Assembly: GCF_014203025.1 (NCBI RefSeq)
Contig: NZ_JACHID010000001.1
Location: forward strand, 62,001 to 126,000
DNA from: Desulfurispira natronophila
GTDB lineage: Bacteria > Chrysiogenota > Chrysiogenetes > Chrysiogenales > Chrysiogenaceae
Reading direction: 5' to 3'
Length of the DNA: 64,000 nt
Position 1 is the stretch's first letter. The number at the start of each line of letters is the position of its first letter. Under the pieces are notes generated by a model that saw only the letters and a program-made list of their open reading frames with translations, was not told where the DNA came from and did not search any database. Shown in pieces: positions 52,051 through 61,399 of this stretch. Position numbers and translations under genes: made by a program.

Positions 52051-52089
52051 TAAAACGCCCCGCTGGACTTTGTCCAACGGGGCGTTTTA
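52051..52089. terminator. bidirectional rho-independent terminator
   Basis: TAAAACGCCCCGCTGGAC and GTCCAACGGGGCGTTTTA form an 18-base stem with one mismatch around a TTT loop. It lies between the ferredoxin gene and the convergent rhodanese gene, and its T-runs face both ways. Confidence 0.92.
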
Positions 52090-52106
52090 GATTTTTATGG
52101 AATACT

Positions 52107-52574
52107 TTAGTCAGAGACCAAACTTCCCAGTGGATTAGTAATCGGGTAGCCGGCACGTAGCCATCTTGTGATACCACCCTGGACATTTTTTACATTGGTA
52201 TATCCCATGTCATGCAATGCCTGAGAGGCAAAAGAGCTACGTCCACCAGTAAGGCACATCACTATAATCGGATCGTCTTTGGCAAAACGACTGGGCGCGG
52301 CAAACTCTACTTTGCCACGGCTGATCTGATACGAATTTTCGTACTCTACAATACCGTTTGGAATTTCGTCCGGATCCCTCACATCAATAAGAACAAACTC
52401 CTGACCTTCTTCAATCATCTTGTACAAATCCTGTACTGATATCTGCGGTACTGATGCTCGAGCTTCTTGCAACATCTTATTGCGGTTTTCGATGAGCTCG
52501 CTTTCACTGGCCCAAAGAGGAGTACTCCCAAAGGTAATGGCAATGATAGCAAAAAGTACAAGTATTTTTTTCAT
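52107..52574 (-). CDS. periplasmic single-domain rhodanese
   Basis: This 155-residue protein has a Sec signal peptide (KKILVLFAIIAITFGSTPLW) and one rhodanese domain (about residues 40-150). The domain has FVLIDVRDPDEIPNG and the active-site cysteine loop MCLTGGRSSFAS. It would carry sulfane sulfur as a cysteine persulfide in the periplasm. It is the last gene of the sulfur-respiration operon, 68 bases after the triple-rhodanese gene. The ATG at 52574 has AGGAG upstream. Confidence 0.88.
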   Translation of the reverse strand: MKKILVLFAIIAITFGSTPLWASESELIENRNKMLQEARASVPQISVQDLYKMIEEGQEFVLIDVRDPDEIPNGIVEYENSYQISRGKVEFAAPSRFAKDDPIIVMCLTGGRSSFASQALHDMGYTNVKNVQGGITRWLRAGYPITNPLGSLVSD

Positions 52575-52642
52575 GTCTACTCCTGATAAATCTTAAAAAA
52601 AGTCCTCACCTTGAGGTGAGGACAAAAATAAAAGGGAGATGG

Positions 52643-53833
52643 TTAGTTAATGCGGAACTCGCCGGCACGATTAATCTGAATGGTGTTATTCAGAAATTTG
52701 ATGCCGTGTGGGTTCTCGTAGTCAGAGTCCATAATAGCCTGGTAAGCACCGGAAGCACGGGCGCCGGCAGCACAGTGAATGTACAGAGGCTTGGTGGGGT
52801 TGGCTGGCAGCTTGGCAATGGCAGCTGCTGTGTTGCTCATGAACTCACTGTCTTCTACATGGATAGATCCGGGAATTGCACCGCGTGACACCTCACGGTC
52901 GTTACGGACATCAAGCACGTAGACAGAGCCTTCTTCAACGGCTTTGGTGAACTCTTCAGGACTAACGGTTGCCTGAACGGCAGGTCCAGTATCAACTACA
53001 CCGCTAGGATCATTGCCCCACATTGGGTAGTCATTGGCAGACCAATCAGGATCACCTGCAGAGTAAACTTTTACATCATAGTAGCCCATCTCCAGAGCCG
53101 CTTTGGCAGAGTTGTGGCTCAGAGTGCAGTGGTGACCGCCACACCAGAAGATCAGCTCAGTTTCCTTGTCGTTAGGCAAAAGACCTTTCTTTTGCTCAAA
53201 CTGGGCCCAGGGGATCATAATTGAGTGTGGGATGTGGGCTTCTTTGAAGCGAGTGGCAGGGCGAGAATCAACCAAAACAGTGTTCAGGCTGTCAATGTTG
53301 TCAACACGATCCTTGATATAAGGAGTTTCGCTGATCAGGTAGTTGCCGTGGAAAACCCAGTAAGGATCACCTTCGTACCATACGCGAACTTCACCTTCAA
53401 AACCGGCCTCTATGGCATTTTCAGCGGCAGCAGGGCTCAATGGGCAGTGCAGTCCGCCACAGTAGAAAATAATCTTTTTGTGTGCAGGGAGCTTGTCAAT
53501 GTTGTCAGCTACGGCTGCAGGTGGCATGTGGATAGCGCCTGGCACATGACCTTCGTTGTAGCGCATGGCTGGACGCGAATCAACAATCAGGAAGCGATCG
53601 TTTTCCTGAAGAACTTCTTCAATGAGTGGCTCGTCTCCATAGACTTCCTGAAAAAGTGCCATTACCTCTTCAGTGGTGATACGCAGTTCCGGATCCTGGG
53701 GCACGTGTTGTGAAGGGTCGAGGCCAGGTTGGGCTACGCGTTGTACGGCTGCTCCACCGCCACAACCAGTAACGACAAAGGCAAAGAATACGAGTGCCAA
53801 CAGGTACGTCAGCTTGTGCTTCATAATGCTCAT
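52643..53833 (-). CDS. lipoprotein with three rhodanese domains
   Basis: This 396-residue protein has a lipobox VVTGC near residue 24 and three rhodanese domains (about 50-150, 165-275 and 290-390). The three catalytic loops read YCGGLHCPLS, WCGGHHCTLS and HCAAGARASG. The first two carry a second cysteine five residues after the catalytic one. It is anchored to a membrane on the periplasmic side. By analogy with Sud of Wolinella, it should bind polysulfide or sulfane sulfur and pass it to the PsrA-type reductase encoded upstream. The ATG at 53833 has AAGGAG upstream. Confidence 0.88.
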   Translation of the reverse strand: MSIMKHKLTYLLALVFFAFVVTGCGGGAAVQRVAQPGLDPSQHVPQDPELRITTEEVMALFQEVYGDEPLIEEVLQENDRFLIVDSRPAMRYNEGHVPGAIHMPPAAVADNIDKLPAHKKIIFYCGGLHCPLSPAAAENAIEAGFEGEVRVWYEGDPYWVFHGNYLISETPYIKDRVDNIDSLNTVLVDSRPATRFKEAHIPHSIMIPWAQFEQKKGLLPNDKETELIFWCGGHHCTLSHNSAKAALEMGYYDVKVYSAGDPDWSANDYPMWGNDPSGVVDTGPAVQATVSPEEFTKAVEEGSVYVLDVRNDREVSRGAIPGSIHVEDSEFMSNTAAAIAKLPANPTKPLYIHCAAGARASGAYQAIMDSDYENPHGIKFLNNTIQINRAGEFRIN

Positions 53834-53859
53834 ACTTACTCTCCTTAATGTACAGGTTA

Positions 53860-54435
53860 TTAAATATAGAAGATATGAGGCTTTGTGCCCTTATCTTCCT
53901 GCAGAACCTTGTAGGGACGATCTTTCAGCAGTTTTGAAACGTCGCTGTTTGGATCATTGAGATTGCCAAATGTGCGAACTTTTGTGGGACAAGTGTCTAC
54001 ACATGCAGGTAGTTTAGTCTTTGGGCGATATTCACAGTAATTACACTTGTCAGCTTTGCGAGTCTCGCCTTTGCGAGCTTCTGTCATGTAGCGAGCCTTG
54101 TATGGACAGTTTATAGCACAGAGTGTGCATCCTATGCACTTCTTTTTGTCCACAAGTACTACGCCGTCATCGCCCTGCCAAGTAGCCTGCACTGGGCAAA
54201 CAGGAACGCATGGTGGATTATCACACTGATGGCATTGCTCAGGCGTGAATGTTTGTTGAAGATTAGGGTAGGTTCCCTTAACCCCTTCATTGTTTATCCA
54301 GTTGCGGCAAACCTCGGGGTTACCTTTTGCATCTATTTGATTCTCTCTTTTGCAAGCAACATCGCATGCTTTGCAGTCAATACACTTGTCAGCCTCGATC
54401 ACCATGGCCCAGCGGGGTTGATTATGTGAAGCCAT
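53860..54435 (-). CDS. psrB: four-cluster ferredoxin subunit of a molybdopterin oxidoreductase (PsrB/PhsB type)
   Basis: This 191-residue electron-transfer subunit has the Cys groups of four [4Fe-4S] clusters: CIDCKACDVAC, CHQCDNPPCVPVC, CIGCTLCAINC, and CNYCEYRP with a distant CVDTC. The pattern matches the B subunits of polysulfide, thiosulfate and DMSO-type reductases. There is no signal peptide, so it would be exported together with the Tat-bearing A subunit. It starts three bases after the A-subunit gene. No NrfD/PsrC-type membrane subunit is adjacent, which is unusual. Confidence 0.9.
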   Translation of the reverse strand: MASHNQPRWAMVIEADKCIDCKACDVACKRENQIDAKGNPEVCRNWINNEGVKGTYPNLQQTFTPEQCHQCDNPPCVPVCPVQATWQGDDGVVLVDKKKCIGCTLCAINCPYKARYMTEARKGETRKADKCNYCEYRPKTKLPACVDTCPTKVRTFGNLNDPNSDVSKLLKDRPYKVLQEDKGTKPHIFYI

Positions 54436-54438
54436 ATA

Positions 54439-56622
54439 TTACACCTTCCTGATTTCCACAATGGTTTCATGCATCAAAGCGTTGCCACTGATGGGCTCGA
54501 AATGTGACTCCAGTACGGCTGACTGGGCAGCACCTCGTCCATATACCAGAGGCTTGTCCTTGGAGAGGCTTCCGTAACCCTGTGCAAAGTACACACAGTC
54601 GGGATGAATTGCCTCGGTCGCTTGGGCTTTGATGGTATCACTTCCGCCAGTGCGGTTGGTTACTTTGACCATATCACCTGACTTGACTCCGAGCTCGTTT
54701 GCCCTTTTGGTGTTAATCCAGATGGCGTTTTCCGGCATATGCCAGTTCAGTTCTGGGAATGCTGCCGTCATGGAGTGGGTGTGTATGGCATGGCGACCAA
54801 CGAGAAAACGGAACTTGCCACTTCCCGGCTTTTCTGGACGCTTGTAAACAGGCAGTGGGTCAAGTCCGCGTCCAGCAAAGTCTTCGCTGTAGAGTTCAAC
54901 CTTACCTGTAGGAGTGTTTATCCCCAGCTCACCGCGACGTGTGCGACCAATGACTGGTCCTTCCCCAGTGGTGTAGAAGCCTTTTGTTTTCAATTGCTCC
55001 AGCTCACGAGCCGAAACCTCTGTATTCATATGATCTTCGATAGTTCCACGGAAGTGATTCCCCAGACTGCGGCCGTTTTCGTCTTCAAAATACGCAGCCA
55101 GCTCGGAGAAAATATCGTGACCGGGTTTTGTGTCGTACATGCGCTCAATCAGAGGCTGACGGAATATGACTGAAGGCTCAATTCCGCTTAGTGGGAAGGG
55201 AGGGTCCTGACGCTCAAGATAGTTCGTCTCAGGTAGTACCACATCAGCGTACCAGGCGGTGTCACTCATAAAAGTATCAACACAGACTATGATGTCCATT
55301 TTATCAAATAGCTCAAATGTCTTGTTGCGATCTGGAACTGAGTCTACAACATTCTGTTTGTAGATCATCAGACCGCGGATGCGGTATGGATCTGCCTTCA
55401 GTGCTCGGTCGCGCCAGGGAATCCATGAGCCGTCACCATCGTTAAGGAATTCAACATCATCTGCCTCAAGCCGAGGCTGCGCATTGGCATAGCGCACAGG
55501 TCGCATAGGGCGGCGGCGAATGGAAATAGAGGAGTTAGGAACCAGCCCTCCTTCTTTGTCCCAATTGCCCACTATGGCATTGACCATGGCAATGGAGCGA
55601 CGAGTATGAACCTCGCTCTTTTGCCAGCCAGAGCGGCGACCAGGATAAAATACAGGAGCCTTTGCTTTGGCAAACTCACGAGCAATCCGCTCAATTTCAC
55701 TGGCGGGAATACCAGTTTCCTGTTCTGCCCAAGCGGGGGTGGAGTCCTTGACATGCTCTTTCAGCTCGGCAAATCCAGTGCAGTACTCATCAATAAAGTC
55801 TTGATCCTGAAGGTTTTCCTTAAGGATGACATGTATCATAGCAAGGGCAAAGGCCATGTCTGTGCCTGGATTAATGGGGAACCACTTGGTTGACTTAGCC
55901 GCCGTTTTGGTAAAGCGGGGGTCTATGCAGATTATAGTTTTTCCCTTTTTGCCAAACATATCGATAGTGTCGGGTGTAAATATTGATTCAGCCCGGTCAG
56001 CACCTGCCAGTATGATGTAATCGGAATTTATGATGTCAGCATTCGGGTAAGTGCCGAAAACCGACATAAATCCACGAATATTTGAGCTCAGGCATATCGT
56101 AGGGTGACGGAGTATATTTGGCGAACCAAATACAGTGCGAAAGCCTTGGTAATAGTGCTCTTGGTATGTGCCCTCTGAGGAAATAAAACCTATGGTTGAG
56201 CGGTTGCCGCCCTCAGCTTCCACTGCGGTATTTATCTTGTCGGCAATGTGCTTGTAGGCCTCTTCCCAACTTGCTTTGCGCCATTTACCTTCGCCACGCT
56301 TACCTGTGCGAATTAATGGGTGTTTAAGGCGGTTAGGGTCATAGGGAGTCCATGCTCCCGCGTTTCCACGAGCGCACATCATACCCCGTGCCCGTGGGAA
56401 ATCAGGCTCTGGCTCCAGGCGACGAATTACCCCGTCAACAACCTGGCCACGAAATACACACTTATTGGTGCAGATGGCACAGCTAGAGTTGACATACTTT
56501 ACTTCCGGGGAGCTGCTGCGTCCCTCGGACGCCTGTGAAACGTAGCGTAGACCGGGTATTACTCCAAGAGCACCAGCCGCAGCGGCTGAACCCTGGAGAA
56601 ACCTTCTTCGTGTTACGGTCAT
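54439..56622 (-). CDS. psrA: Tat-exported molybdopterin oxidoreductase catalytic subunit (polysulfide/thiosulfate reductase type)
   Basis: This 727-residue protein begins with a Tat signal (TRRRFLQGSAAAAGALG). A [4Fe-4S] cluster site follows (CAICTNKCVFRG, then MMCARGNAG). Molybdopterin guanine-dinucleotide domains come next, and a cysteine in RHPTICLSSNIRG is the likely molybdenum ligand. The C-terminal part (about 600-720) is the usual dinucleotide-binding domain. Length and motifs fit PsrA/PhsA better than nitrate or formate enzymes. The rhodanese partners favour polysulfide or sulfur as substrate; selenate, arsenate or tetrathionate cannot be excluded. ATG 56622 has GGAGGAAG upstream. Confidence 0.85.
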   Translation of the reverse strand: MTVTRRRFLQGSAAAAGALGVIPGLRYVSQASEGRSSSPEVKYVNSSCAICTNKCVFRGQVVDGVIRRLEPEPDFPRARGMMCARGNAGAWTPYDPNRLKHPLIRTGKRGEGKWRKASWEEAYKHIADKINTAVEAEGGNRSTIGFISSEGTYQEHYYQGFRTVFGSPNILRHPTICLSSNIRGFMSVFGTYPNADIINSDYIILAGADRAESIFTPDTIDMFGKKGKTIICIDPRFTKTAAKSTKWFPINPGTDMAFALAMIHVILKENLQDQDFIDEYCTGFAELKEHVKDSTPAWAEQETGIPASEIERIAREFAKAKAPVFYPGRRSGWQKSEVHTRRSIAMVNAIVGNWDKEGGLVPNSSISIRRRPMRPVRYANAQPRLEADDVEFLNDGDGSWIPWRDRALKADPYRIRGLMIYKQNVVDSVPDRNKTFELFDKMDIIVCVDTFMSDTAWYADVVLPETNYLERQDPPFPLSGIEPSVIFRQPLIERMYDTKPGHDIFSELAAYFEDENGRSLGNHFRGTIEDHMNTEVSARELEQLKTKGFYTTGEGPVIGRTRRGELGINTPTGKVELYSEDFAGRGLDPLPVYKRPEKPGSGKFRFLVGRHAIHTHSMTAAFPELNWHMPENAIWINTKRANELGVKSGDMVKVTNRTGGSDTIKAQATEAIHPDCVYFAQGYGSLSKDKPLVYGRGAAQSAVLESHFEPISGNALMHETIVEIRKV

Positions 56623-56646
56623 ATTTTCTTCCTCCAGTAAACATAA

Positions 56647-56684
56647 GCCCTATAGGGCAATGATTAAGAGATGAAGTCATCTCT
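56647..56684 (-). promoter_or_regulatory. two adjacent inverted repeats ahead of psrA
   Basis: GCCCTATAGGGC (56647-56658) is a perfect 12-base palindrome. AGAGATGA-AG-TCATCTCT (56667-56684) is a perfect hairpin. Both lie in the 134-base gap between the chaperone gene and psrA, within 70 bases of the psrA start. They may be operator sites or RNA hairpins that set the relative level of psrA. Confidence 0.35.
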
Positions 56685-56756
56685 ATTGAATCTCTATTAC
56701 AGCAAAAATTGAACAACCTACTTGCACGTTAGATGCATGCAGCCAATGATGGCAAG

Positions 56757-57254
56757 CTAGCCGAGTATGTCTGCTATTTCTCGCGCTGCTGCAGCATAAA
56801 TACCAGTTGAGTCTTCACGCTCCAGTATGCAGGCAAAAGTATGGGGCCATTCTAGAAAAAACTGCTGGTGGATATCGTTGAACTCGGTATCACTGCTATT
56901 GGGAAGACTACCCATAGCTGCCAGCACTTCCAGCATCATTGGTATGTAGTCTGGGGGGTAGCTTGAATCGAGTGATAATCCGATTTGACGGCAAGCTGCA
57001 CTGAAGTGCTCCATAAATTCCAGCCGGTTGATCTCGGATATATGGCATCCTGCATAAAGAGGTGCTGGGATTCCCCCAAGTCGGTTTACAAAGAGACCTA
57101 TGTACGTCTCCTCCAGTTGTGTCGAGTCCAGGCCATGGGCACTGGCAAGCTCTTTAGAGGGATACTCAAAAACATGTGCCAAGTCCACCAGAAGGTGGAC
57201 TTGGTCACGTAACTCTTGAGTCGTCAGGCTTTGGCTCACTTCTGTTAGCCGCAA
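56757..57254 (-). CDS. TorD/DmsD-family redox enzyme maturation chaperone
   Basis: This 165-residue helical cytoplasmic protein has the TorD-family pattern LEETYIGLFVNRLGGIPAPL and YPPDYIPMMLEVLA. Such chaperones bind the Tat signal of molybdoenzymes and hold the apoprotein until cofactor is inserted. Its place directly upstream of psrA identifies the client. The start is uncertain: TTG 57254 overlaps the previous gene by 10 bases, and GTG 57239 is an alternative. Confidence 0.85.
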   Translation of the reverse strand: MRLTEVSQSLTTQELRDQVHLLVDLAHVFEYPSKELASAHGLDSTQLEETYIGLFVNRLGGIPAPLYAGCHISEINRLEFMEHFSAACRQIGLSLDSSYPPDYIPMMLEVLAAMGSLPNSSDTEFNDIHQQFFLEWPHTFACILEREDSTGIYAAAAREIADILG

Positions 57255-57589
57255 GACTCAGGGCGTTGGTGCAGAGGATCATCAGAGTCTGAGGCATGGT
57301 GCTTCAGGAACTGAAGGGCCTGCCAGGCGCTGCCGGGAGCCATGTCTTCTTCGTCATCTATTCCGGAACCACCACAAGGCAGGGCATCACGGTTAGATTC
57401 GAAAAGCTCCTGCCACTCCGCTGCGGTATGGGCTCCAGGAACTGGGATTGTGTCATCACACCACTGCTGGAACCAGACAAATTGACCCTCTTCCAGGTCA
57501 GCAGTTTTGCCAGCATCGCTGAGATCCCAAGCAAGTGAAACCGTTGTGAAAAACAGAACAGCTGCAATTGAAGCAATAATCTTTTTCAT
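57245..57589 (-). CDS. small exported protein, first gene of the psr operon
   Basis: This 114-residue protein has a Sec signal peptide (KKIIASIAAVLFFTTVSLA). The mature part is acidic and contains cysteines in FQQWCDDT, ALPCGGSG and the C-terminal PESCG. The text WQELFESNRDALP and WQALQFLKHHASDSDDP has the look of a small helical cytochrome c-like fold, but no CxxCH haem site exists. ATG 57589 has AAGGAG upstream. It heads the operon that encodes the chaperone, PsrA, PsrB and the rhodaneses, so it probably serves the same respiratory system. The function is unknown. Confidence 0.65.
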   Translation of the reverse strand: MKKIIASIAAVLFFTTVSLAWDLSDAGKTADLEEGQFVWFQQWCDDTIPVPGAHTAAEWQELFESNRDALPCGGSGIDDEEDMAPGSAWQALQFLKHHASDSDDPLHQRPESCG

Positions 57590-57927
57590 GAAAATCTCCT
57601 TAAAAAAATTTCTTGATATTGATATTGAAATATATTCGCATGACGAAGGATTTTCAATGAAAATCTGTTAGTGTTTTGAAGAAAAGTTGTAAACATTTGC
57701 GCTTGGGAGCAGGCTTGAATAGAGAATTTTTGTCTAACGAGCAGCCTGTACCCTGTGGATCTCAGCTCTTGTCTGTTGTTTAACTTGGTACCAACTACAG
57801 GTGAAATTGTAGATGGATACCAACACTTTAAATTGAACGGTGCACGTAATCGTTAAAAAACTCGACAAGTTATTGATTGTCAGGATAATATGTGTTGTTG
57901 TGACTGTACTTCAAGGAGGTCCACATT
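57590..57927. other. divergent intergenic region between the psr operon and the first MCP-haemerythrin gene
   Basis: These 338 AT-rich bases must hold the psr promoter on the minus strand and the receptor promoter on the plus strand. The plus-strand promoter is proposed at 57862-57889. On the minus strand I see TTGATATTGATATTGAAATA near 57611-57630, which is repetitive but not a clear FNR or other known operator. No gene is visible. Confidence 0.5.
57862..57889 (+). promoter_or_regulatory. sigma70-like promoter of the first MCP-haemerythrin gene
   Basis: TCGACA (57862-57867) and GATAAT (57884-57889), each one base from consensus, are separated by 16 bases. They lie about 40 bases upstream of the start codon. 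Confidence 0.45.
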
Positions 57928-59484
57928 ATGAAATCAGCTGTTGTCGCAATTGTCCTGACTACTTTGGCTTTACTGGCAATCAGCATTGTGCTGGTAAGTT
58001 ATTTGTCGCCTTCGCTTGTAGTTGTTATCTCGCTTGCCATGCTGTCGTTGGCTTCCGTCCTTGTGGTTTTACGAAGTCAAAGTAGTTCTGAAAAGACACT
58101 GCAGGCAGTTGTTGACTCTATCAAGCCTCACCTTGATGACCCCCTTCCGTACTCTAATCATCCTCAGGCACAAGCAATTAATGAAATTTTGGAGTATATG
58201 GCGCATCGTCAAGCTGGCAGTAAAGAAGAACTGCAAGATCTTTCATCGGAAAGTTCTCATCTGCATACTATTGCCAGTGAAGTTACCAGTGACTTTCGCG
58301 AGCAGGTCAACAAGATAACGAATGTGGCGCGCACAATGGACTCTATGGCCCAATCTTCCGCTGAAGCTATGAATACTCTGCATGAAATGATTCAAAAAAC
58401 AGACTTTGCCAATGACCGAACCTCAGAGGGCAAGCAACAGCTTGAGCTTGCCACAGGTAATATTGGGGCTATTAAGAAAAAGGCAGAGAGTCTTGCGAAA
58501 ACCATCGGTGAGCTGAGCGAGTCTTCTGGCAAAATAAGTGAGATACTTAACGTCATTAATGAAATTGCCGACCAGACTAACTTGCTGGCATTGAACGCTG
58601 CTATTGAAGCAGCACGAGCAGGAGAGTCAGGCCGTGGCTTCGCAGTGGTAGCAGACGAGGTCCGCAAGCTCGCAGAGCGAACTCAGCACGCTACCAAGGA
58701 GGTTAGTGGGATCATAACCACTTTGTATGACGAAACTCAGGCTGCCTACAAGGAAATGAAAGAAGCTAACCAGAGTGTTGATGAAGGGGTTGAGGTTATT
58801 GCCAAAGCAGAGGCGGTGTTCAACGATATTGTCGATTCAGTGCAGGAAATTGATCAGGCAAATGGCCTTATTGGTTTTGCCATCAAAGAACAGAATACCT
58901 TAATACAACGCACCAACGATGACTTGCAGCACATGGCTGCTGGATTGGAGCGTAATACGATTACGATGACGCAAATAGTGGATAGTGCTGATAGCCTTCA
59001 GCAGCAAACCAGGCGCCTTTGTGGAGACAAAACTGGCAGCAGCAACAGACCTGCTCTGCCCGCTTCCTCACGCCGCTCTGATGGTCCATTCATTCCATGG
59101 TCAGAGAAGTTGTCTATTGGGATTCAACACTTCGATGACCAGCACAAGGAGCTGGCCAACATCGTAAACCACCTTGCCGATGCGGTAAAAAAAGGTCAGG
59201 GTAAATCTGTGCTGGGACCAACATTCGATACTTTACTGGAATATACTACTAAGCACTTTGGCGATGAAGAGGTTTATATGGAGCGCCACGGTTACTCAGG
59301 GTTACAGCAGCACAAAGAGGTGCATGCCAAACTGGTGAAGCAGGCCCTGGAGCTTAAAAAGAAATTTGATGAAGGCGACCTGCTGGTAGCAGCAGACACC
59401 TTGGAGTTTTTGAAAAACTGGCTTCTGGTACACATTGAAAAAGAAGATAAAGCCTATGCCGCTGCCATTGGTGAGCCGTTTTAA
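57928..59484 (+). CDS. methyl-accepting chemotaxis protein with C-terminal haemerythrin domain
   Basis: This 518-residue receptor has two adjacent membrane helices (about residues 3-25 and 28-48) and almost no periplasmic loop. A linker is followed by an MCP signalling domain ([36 protein letters not shown]), then a C-terminal bacteriohaemerythrin (about 385-515). The haemerythrin di-iron ligands are visible in [41 protein letters not shown] and [10 protein letters not shown]. It should sense oxygen inside the cell, as DcrH does in Desulfovibrio. The start has AAGGAGG upstream. It is transcribed away from the psr operon. Confidence 0.92.
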   Translation: MKSAVVAIVLTTLALLAISIVLVSYLSPSLVVVISLAMLSLASVLVVLRSQSSSEKTLQAVVDSIKPHLDDPLPYSNHPQAQAINEILEYMAHRQAGSKEELQDLSSESSHLHTIASEVTSDFREQVNKITNVARTMDSMAQSSAEAMNTLHEMIQKTDFANDRTSEGKQQLELATGNIGAIKKKAESLAKTIGELSESSGKISEILNVINEIADQTNLLALNAAIEAARAGESGRGFAVVADEVRKLAERTQHATKEVSGIITTLYDETQAAYKEMKEANQSVDEGVEVIAKAEAVFNDIVDSVQEIDQANGLIGFAIKEQNTLIQRTNDDLQHMAAGLERNTITMTQIVDSADSLQQQTRRLCGDKTGSSNRPALPASSRRSDGPFIPWSEKLSIGIQHFDDQHKELANIVNHLADAVKKGQGKSVLGPTFDTLLEYTTKHFGDEEVYMERHGYSGLQQHKEVHAKLVKQALELKKKFDEGDLLVAADTLEFLKNWLLVHIEKEDKAYAAAIGEPF

Positions 59485-59833
59485 TAAGGAATTTCGTGTA
59501 GGTTAAGCTCTACTTGCTGTGCTATTCCTTGATAGTTGGTATGAGGTAAGTTGCCTTTTCAGTGAAAAATACGGAGGTTAAATAATATAATTTCTGTCCT
59601 GTTTGAGCATGGAGTCAAGCGATTACAGTAGCGATATATGTGGTGTGCAGATCATATTTTAATGTTCCCACCAGGGTTACTCTTAACCCTTTTGATTATA
59701 GTTGAGATAACCTGTCACATGCTACCCTGTATCTCTGTGCCCTGAAACTATAACTTTCCAATCATAAAGATTTTCATGTATACAAGCACAAAGAATAGTT
59801 GTCTTGACATCACTACAAAATAAAGGTGAGGAA
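59485..59833. other. intergenic region between the two MCP-haemerythrin genes
   Basis: These are 349 AT-rich bases. A loose inverted repeat (AAGGAAT near 59487, ATTCCTT near 59525) follows the first gene but has no T-run. A TTGACA at 59803-59808 is too close to the next start to act as a normal -35 box. I see no gene. Confidence 0.45.
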
Positions 59834-61399
59834 ATGAAATCAAAAGCAGTTATTGTAGCTATGATCACTGCAGGCATATTTGCATGCATTTCAGCTTTTG
59901 CCATGACGACATTTGGCCTGAGTAATTTCTACGCTATCTTTAGCGTAATGGCAGTTTTTACTTTGGGTGCAATTTTTATTTTTCATTATATGGGTGGACG
60001 CACAGGCCGTGATTTCACCTATGAGCTGAAAAACATAGCCAATGCAACTGATCCTTTGGAATTTCGATTTCAGGACCCAGCTTTACAGCCACTAAATAAA
60101 ATGTTGGAGAACTTGAAAGAGCAACAAGACATTCACACTGACTCAAGCTCTCAATTACTGGACCATATTGCGATACTCAACAACACAGCAAGCGAAGTCA
60201 CTGGTGATTTCCGCTCTCACGTCAGTCACATTTCAGATATTGCCAGGGCCATGTCATCTATGGCGACTACCTCACATGAGGTGAGTCATGTTCTCAGTAC
60301 CATGACTGACAAAACAGATTTTGCTAACCAGCGTACTATGGAAGGAAAAAAACAGCTTGAAATGGCTACAGAAAGCATCAAGGCCATTAAACAAAAAGCT
60401 GAGAACCTGGCTTCCACAATTCAAGAGTTAAGTGAGTCTTCGGGCAAGATCAGCGCCATCCTTAACGTTATTAATGACATTGCCGATCAGACAAATCTAC
60501 TGGCACTGAATGCCGCTATCGAAGCTGCCCGTGCAGGTGATTCCGGTCGAGGTTTTGCCGTTGTCGCCGATGAAGTTCGTAAACTGGCAGAGCGCACACA
60601 AAATGCAACCAAAGAAGTCAGTGATATAATCAATACTCTGTATTGTGAAACTCAATCAGCTTTTCGTGAAATGGAAGATGCGAATCAGAGTGTTGAAGAA
60701 GGGGTAGAGGTAATAACCAGAACCGAAGCAGTTTTTAATGATATAGTAGAATCCGTGCTTGAAATTGACCAAGCCAATGCCAGTATTTCCACATCGGTAA
60801 GCAACCAAAACTCCACCATTCAACACACGAATGATGAACTGCAAGTGATGGCTTCAGGGCTCGAGCGTAGCACCATGGCGCTTTCTGATATCGAGCAGAT
60901 AACTCAGGACCTGGAGAACTCAGTACAGCAAAAGCATGGTGGCGAAAGAGCTCAGCGACCGCTACCGGCACTTAAGTCAGGAACCAGCGGATCATTTATA
61001 GAGTGGAATGATGGGTTGACTATAGGCGTTAAACGCTTTGATGATCAACATCGCAAACTAGTGGATATTATTAATCGCCTGGCAGATGCCGCAAAAAAAG
61101 GTGAAGGAAAAAGAGTGCTTGGGCCAATATTTGACGAACTTTTAAACTACACCGTCACCCACTTTTCTGAAGAGCAAGAAGCTATGGAGCGTCACGGTTA
61201 TCCGGAAGCTCGGGAACACCGAAAAATTCATGATAACCTGGTTAATCAGGCTCTGAATTTGAAGCAAAAATTTGAAGACGGTGACCTAATGGTGGCTACA
61301 GAAACCCTGGATTTCCTTAAGAACTGGCTTTTCAAGCACATCAGGCAGGAAGATCAAAAGTATAGTGACTACTATCGGGAAAAAGGAATTCATATTTGA
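59834..61399 (+). CDS. methyl-accepting chemotaxis protein with C-terminal haemerythrin domain, tandem paralogue
   Basis: This 521-residue receptor starts at ATG 59834, with AAGGTGAGG upstream. It is collinear with the preceding gene: two membrane helices (about residues 4-24 and 30-50), MCP signalling domain ([20 protein letters not shown]) and haemerythrin (about 390-515; [51 protein letters not shown]). The membrane-proximal and linker segments are the most diverged, while the tip and haemerythrin are close. The two genes arose by tandem duplication. Both lack the pentapeptide tether at the C-terminus. Confidence 0.92.
   Translation: MKSKAVIVAMITAGIFACISAFAMTTFGLSNFYAIFSVMAVFTLGAIFIFHYMGGRTGRDFTYELKNIANATDPLEFRFQDPALQPLNKMLENLKEQQDIHTDSSSQLLDHIAILNNTASEVTGDFRSHVSHISDIARAMSSMATTSHEVSHVLSTMTDKTDFANQRTMEGKKQLEMATESIKAIKQKAENLASTIQELSESSGKISAILNVINDIADQTNLLALNAAIEAARAGDSGRGFAVVADEVRKLAERTQNATKEVSDIINTLYCETQSAFREMEDANQSVEEGVEVITRTEAVFNDIVESVLEIDQANASISTSVSNQNSTIQHTNDELQVMASGLERSTMALSDIEQITQDLENSVQQKHGGERAQRPLPALKSGTSGSFIEWNDGLTIGVKRFDDQHRKLVDIINRLADAAKKGEGKRVLGPIFDELLNYTVTHFSEEQEAMERHGYPEAREHRKIHDNLVNQALNLKQKFEDGDLMVATETLDFLKNWLFKHIRQEDQKYSDYYREKGIHI

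Noticed and set aside
53530-53550. TGGCACATG-type sequence as another sigma54 promoter
   Set aside because: It is within the triple-rhodanese coding sequence and lacks a TTGC element at the required spacing.
57605-57635. FNR-type operator upstream of the psr operon
   Set aside because: The TTGATATTGATATTG run has no TTGAT-N4-ATCAA symmetry; it is only AT-rich repetition.
59803-59833. Sigma70 promoter directly before the second MCP-haemerythrin gene (TTGACA)
   Set aside because: The -10 position would fall on the ribosome site, leaving almost no leader.
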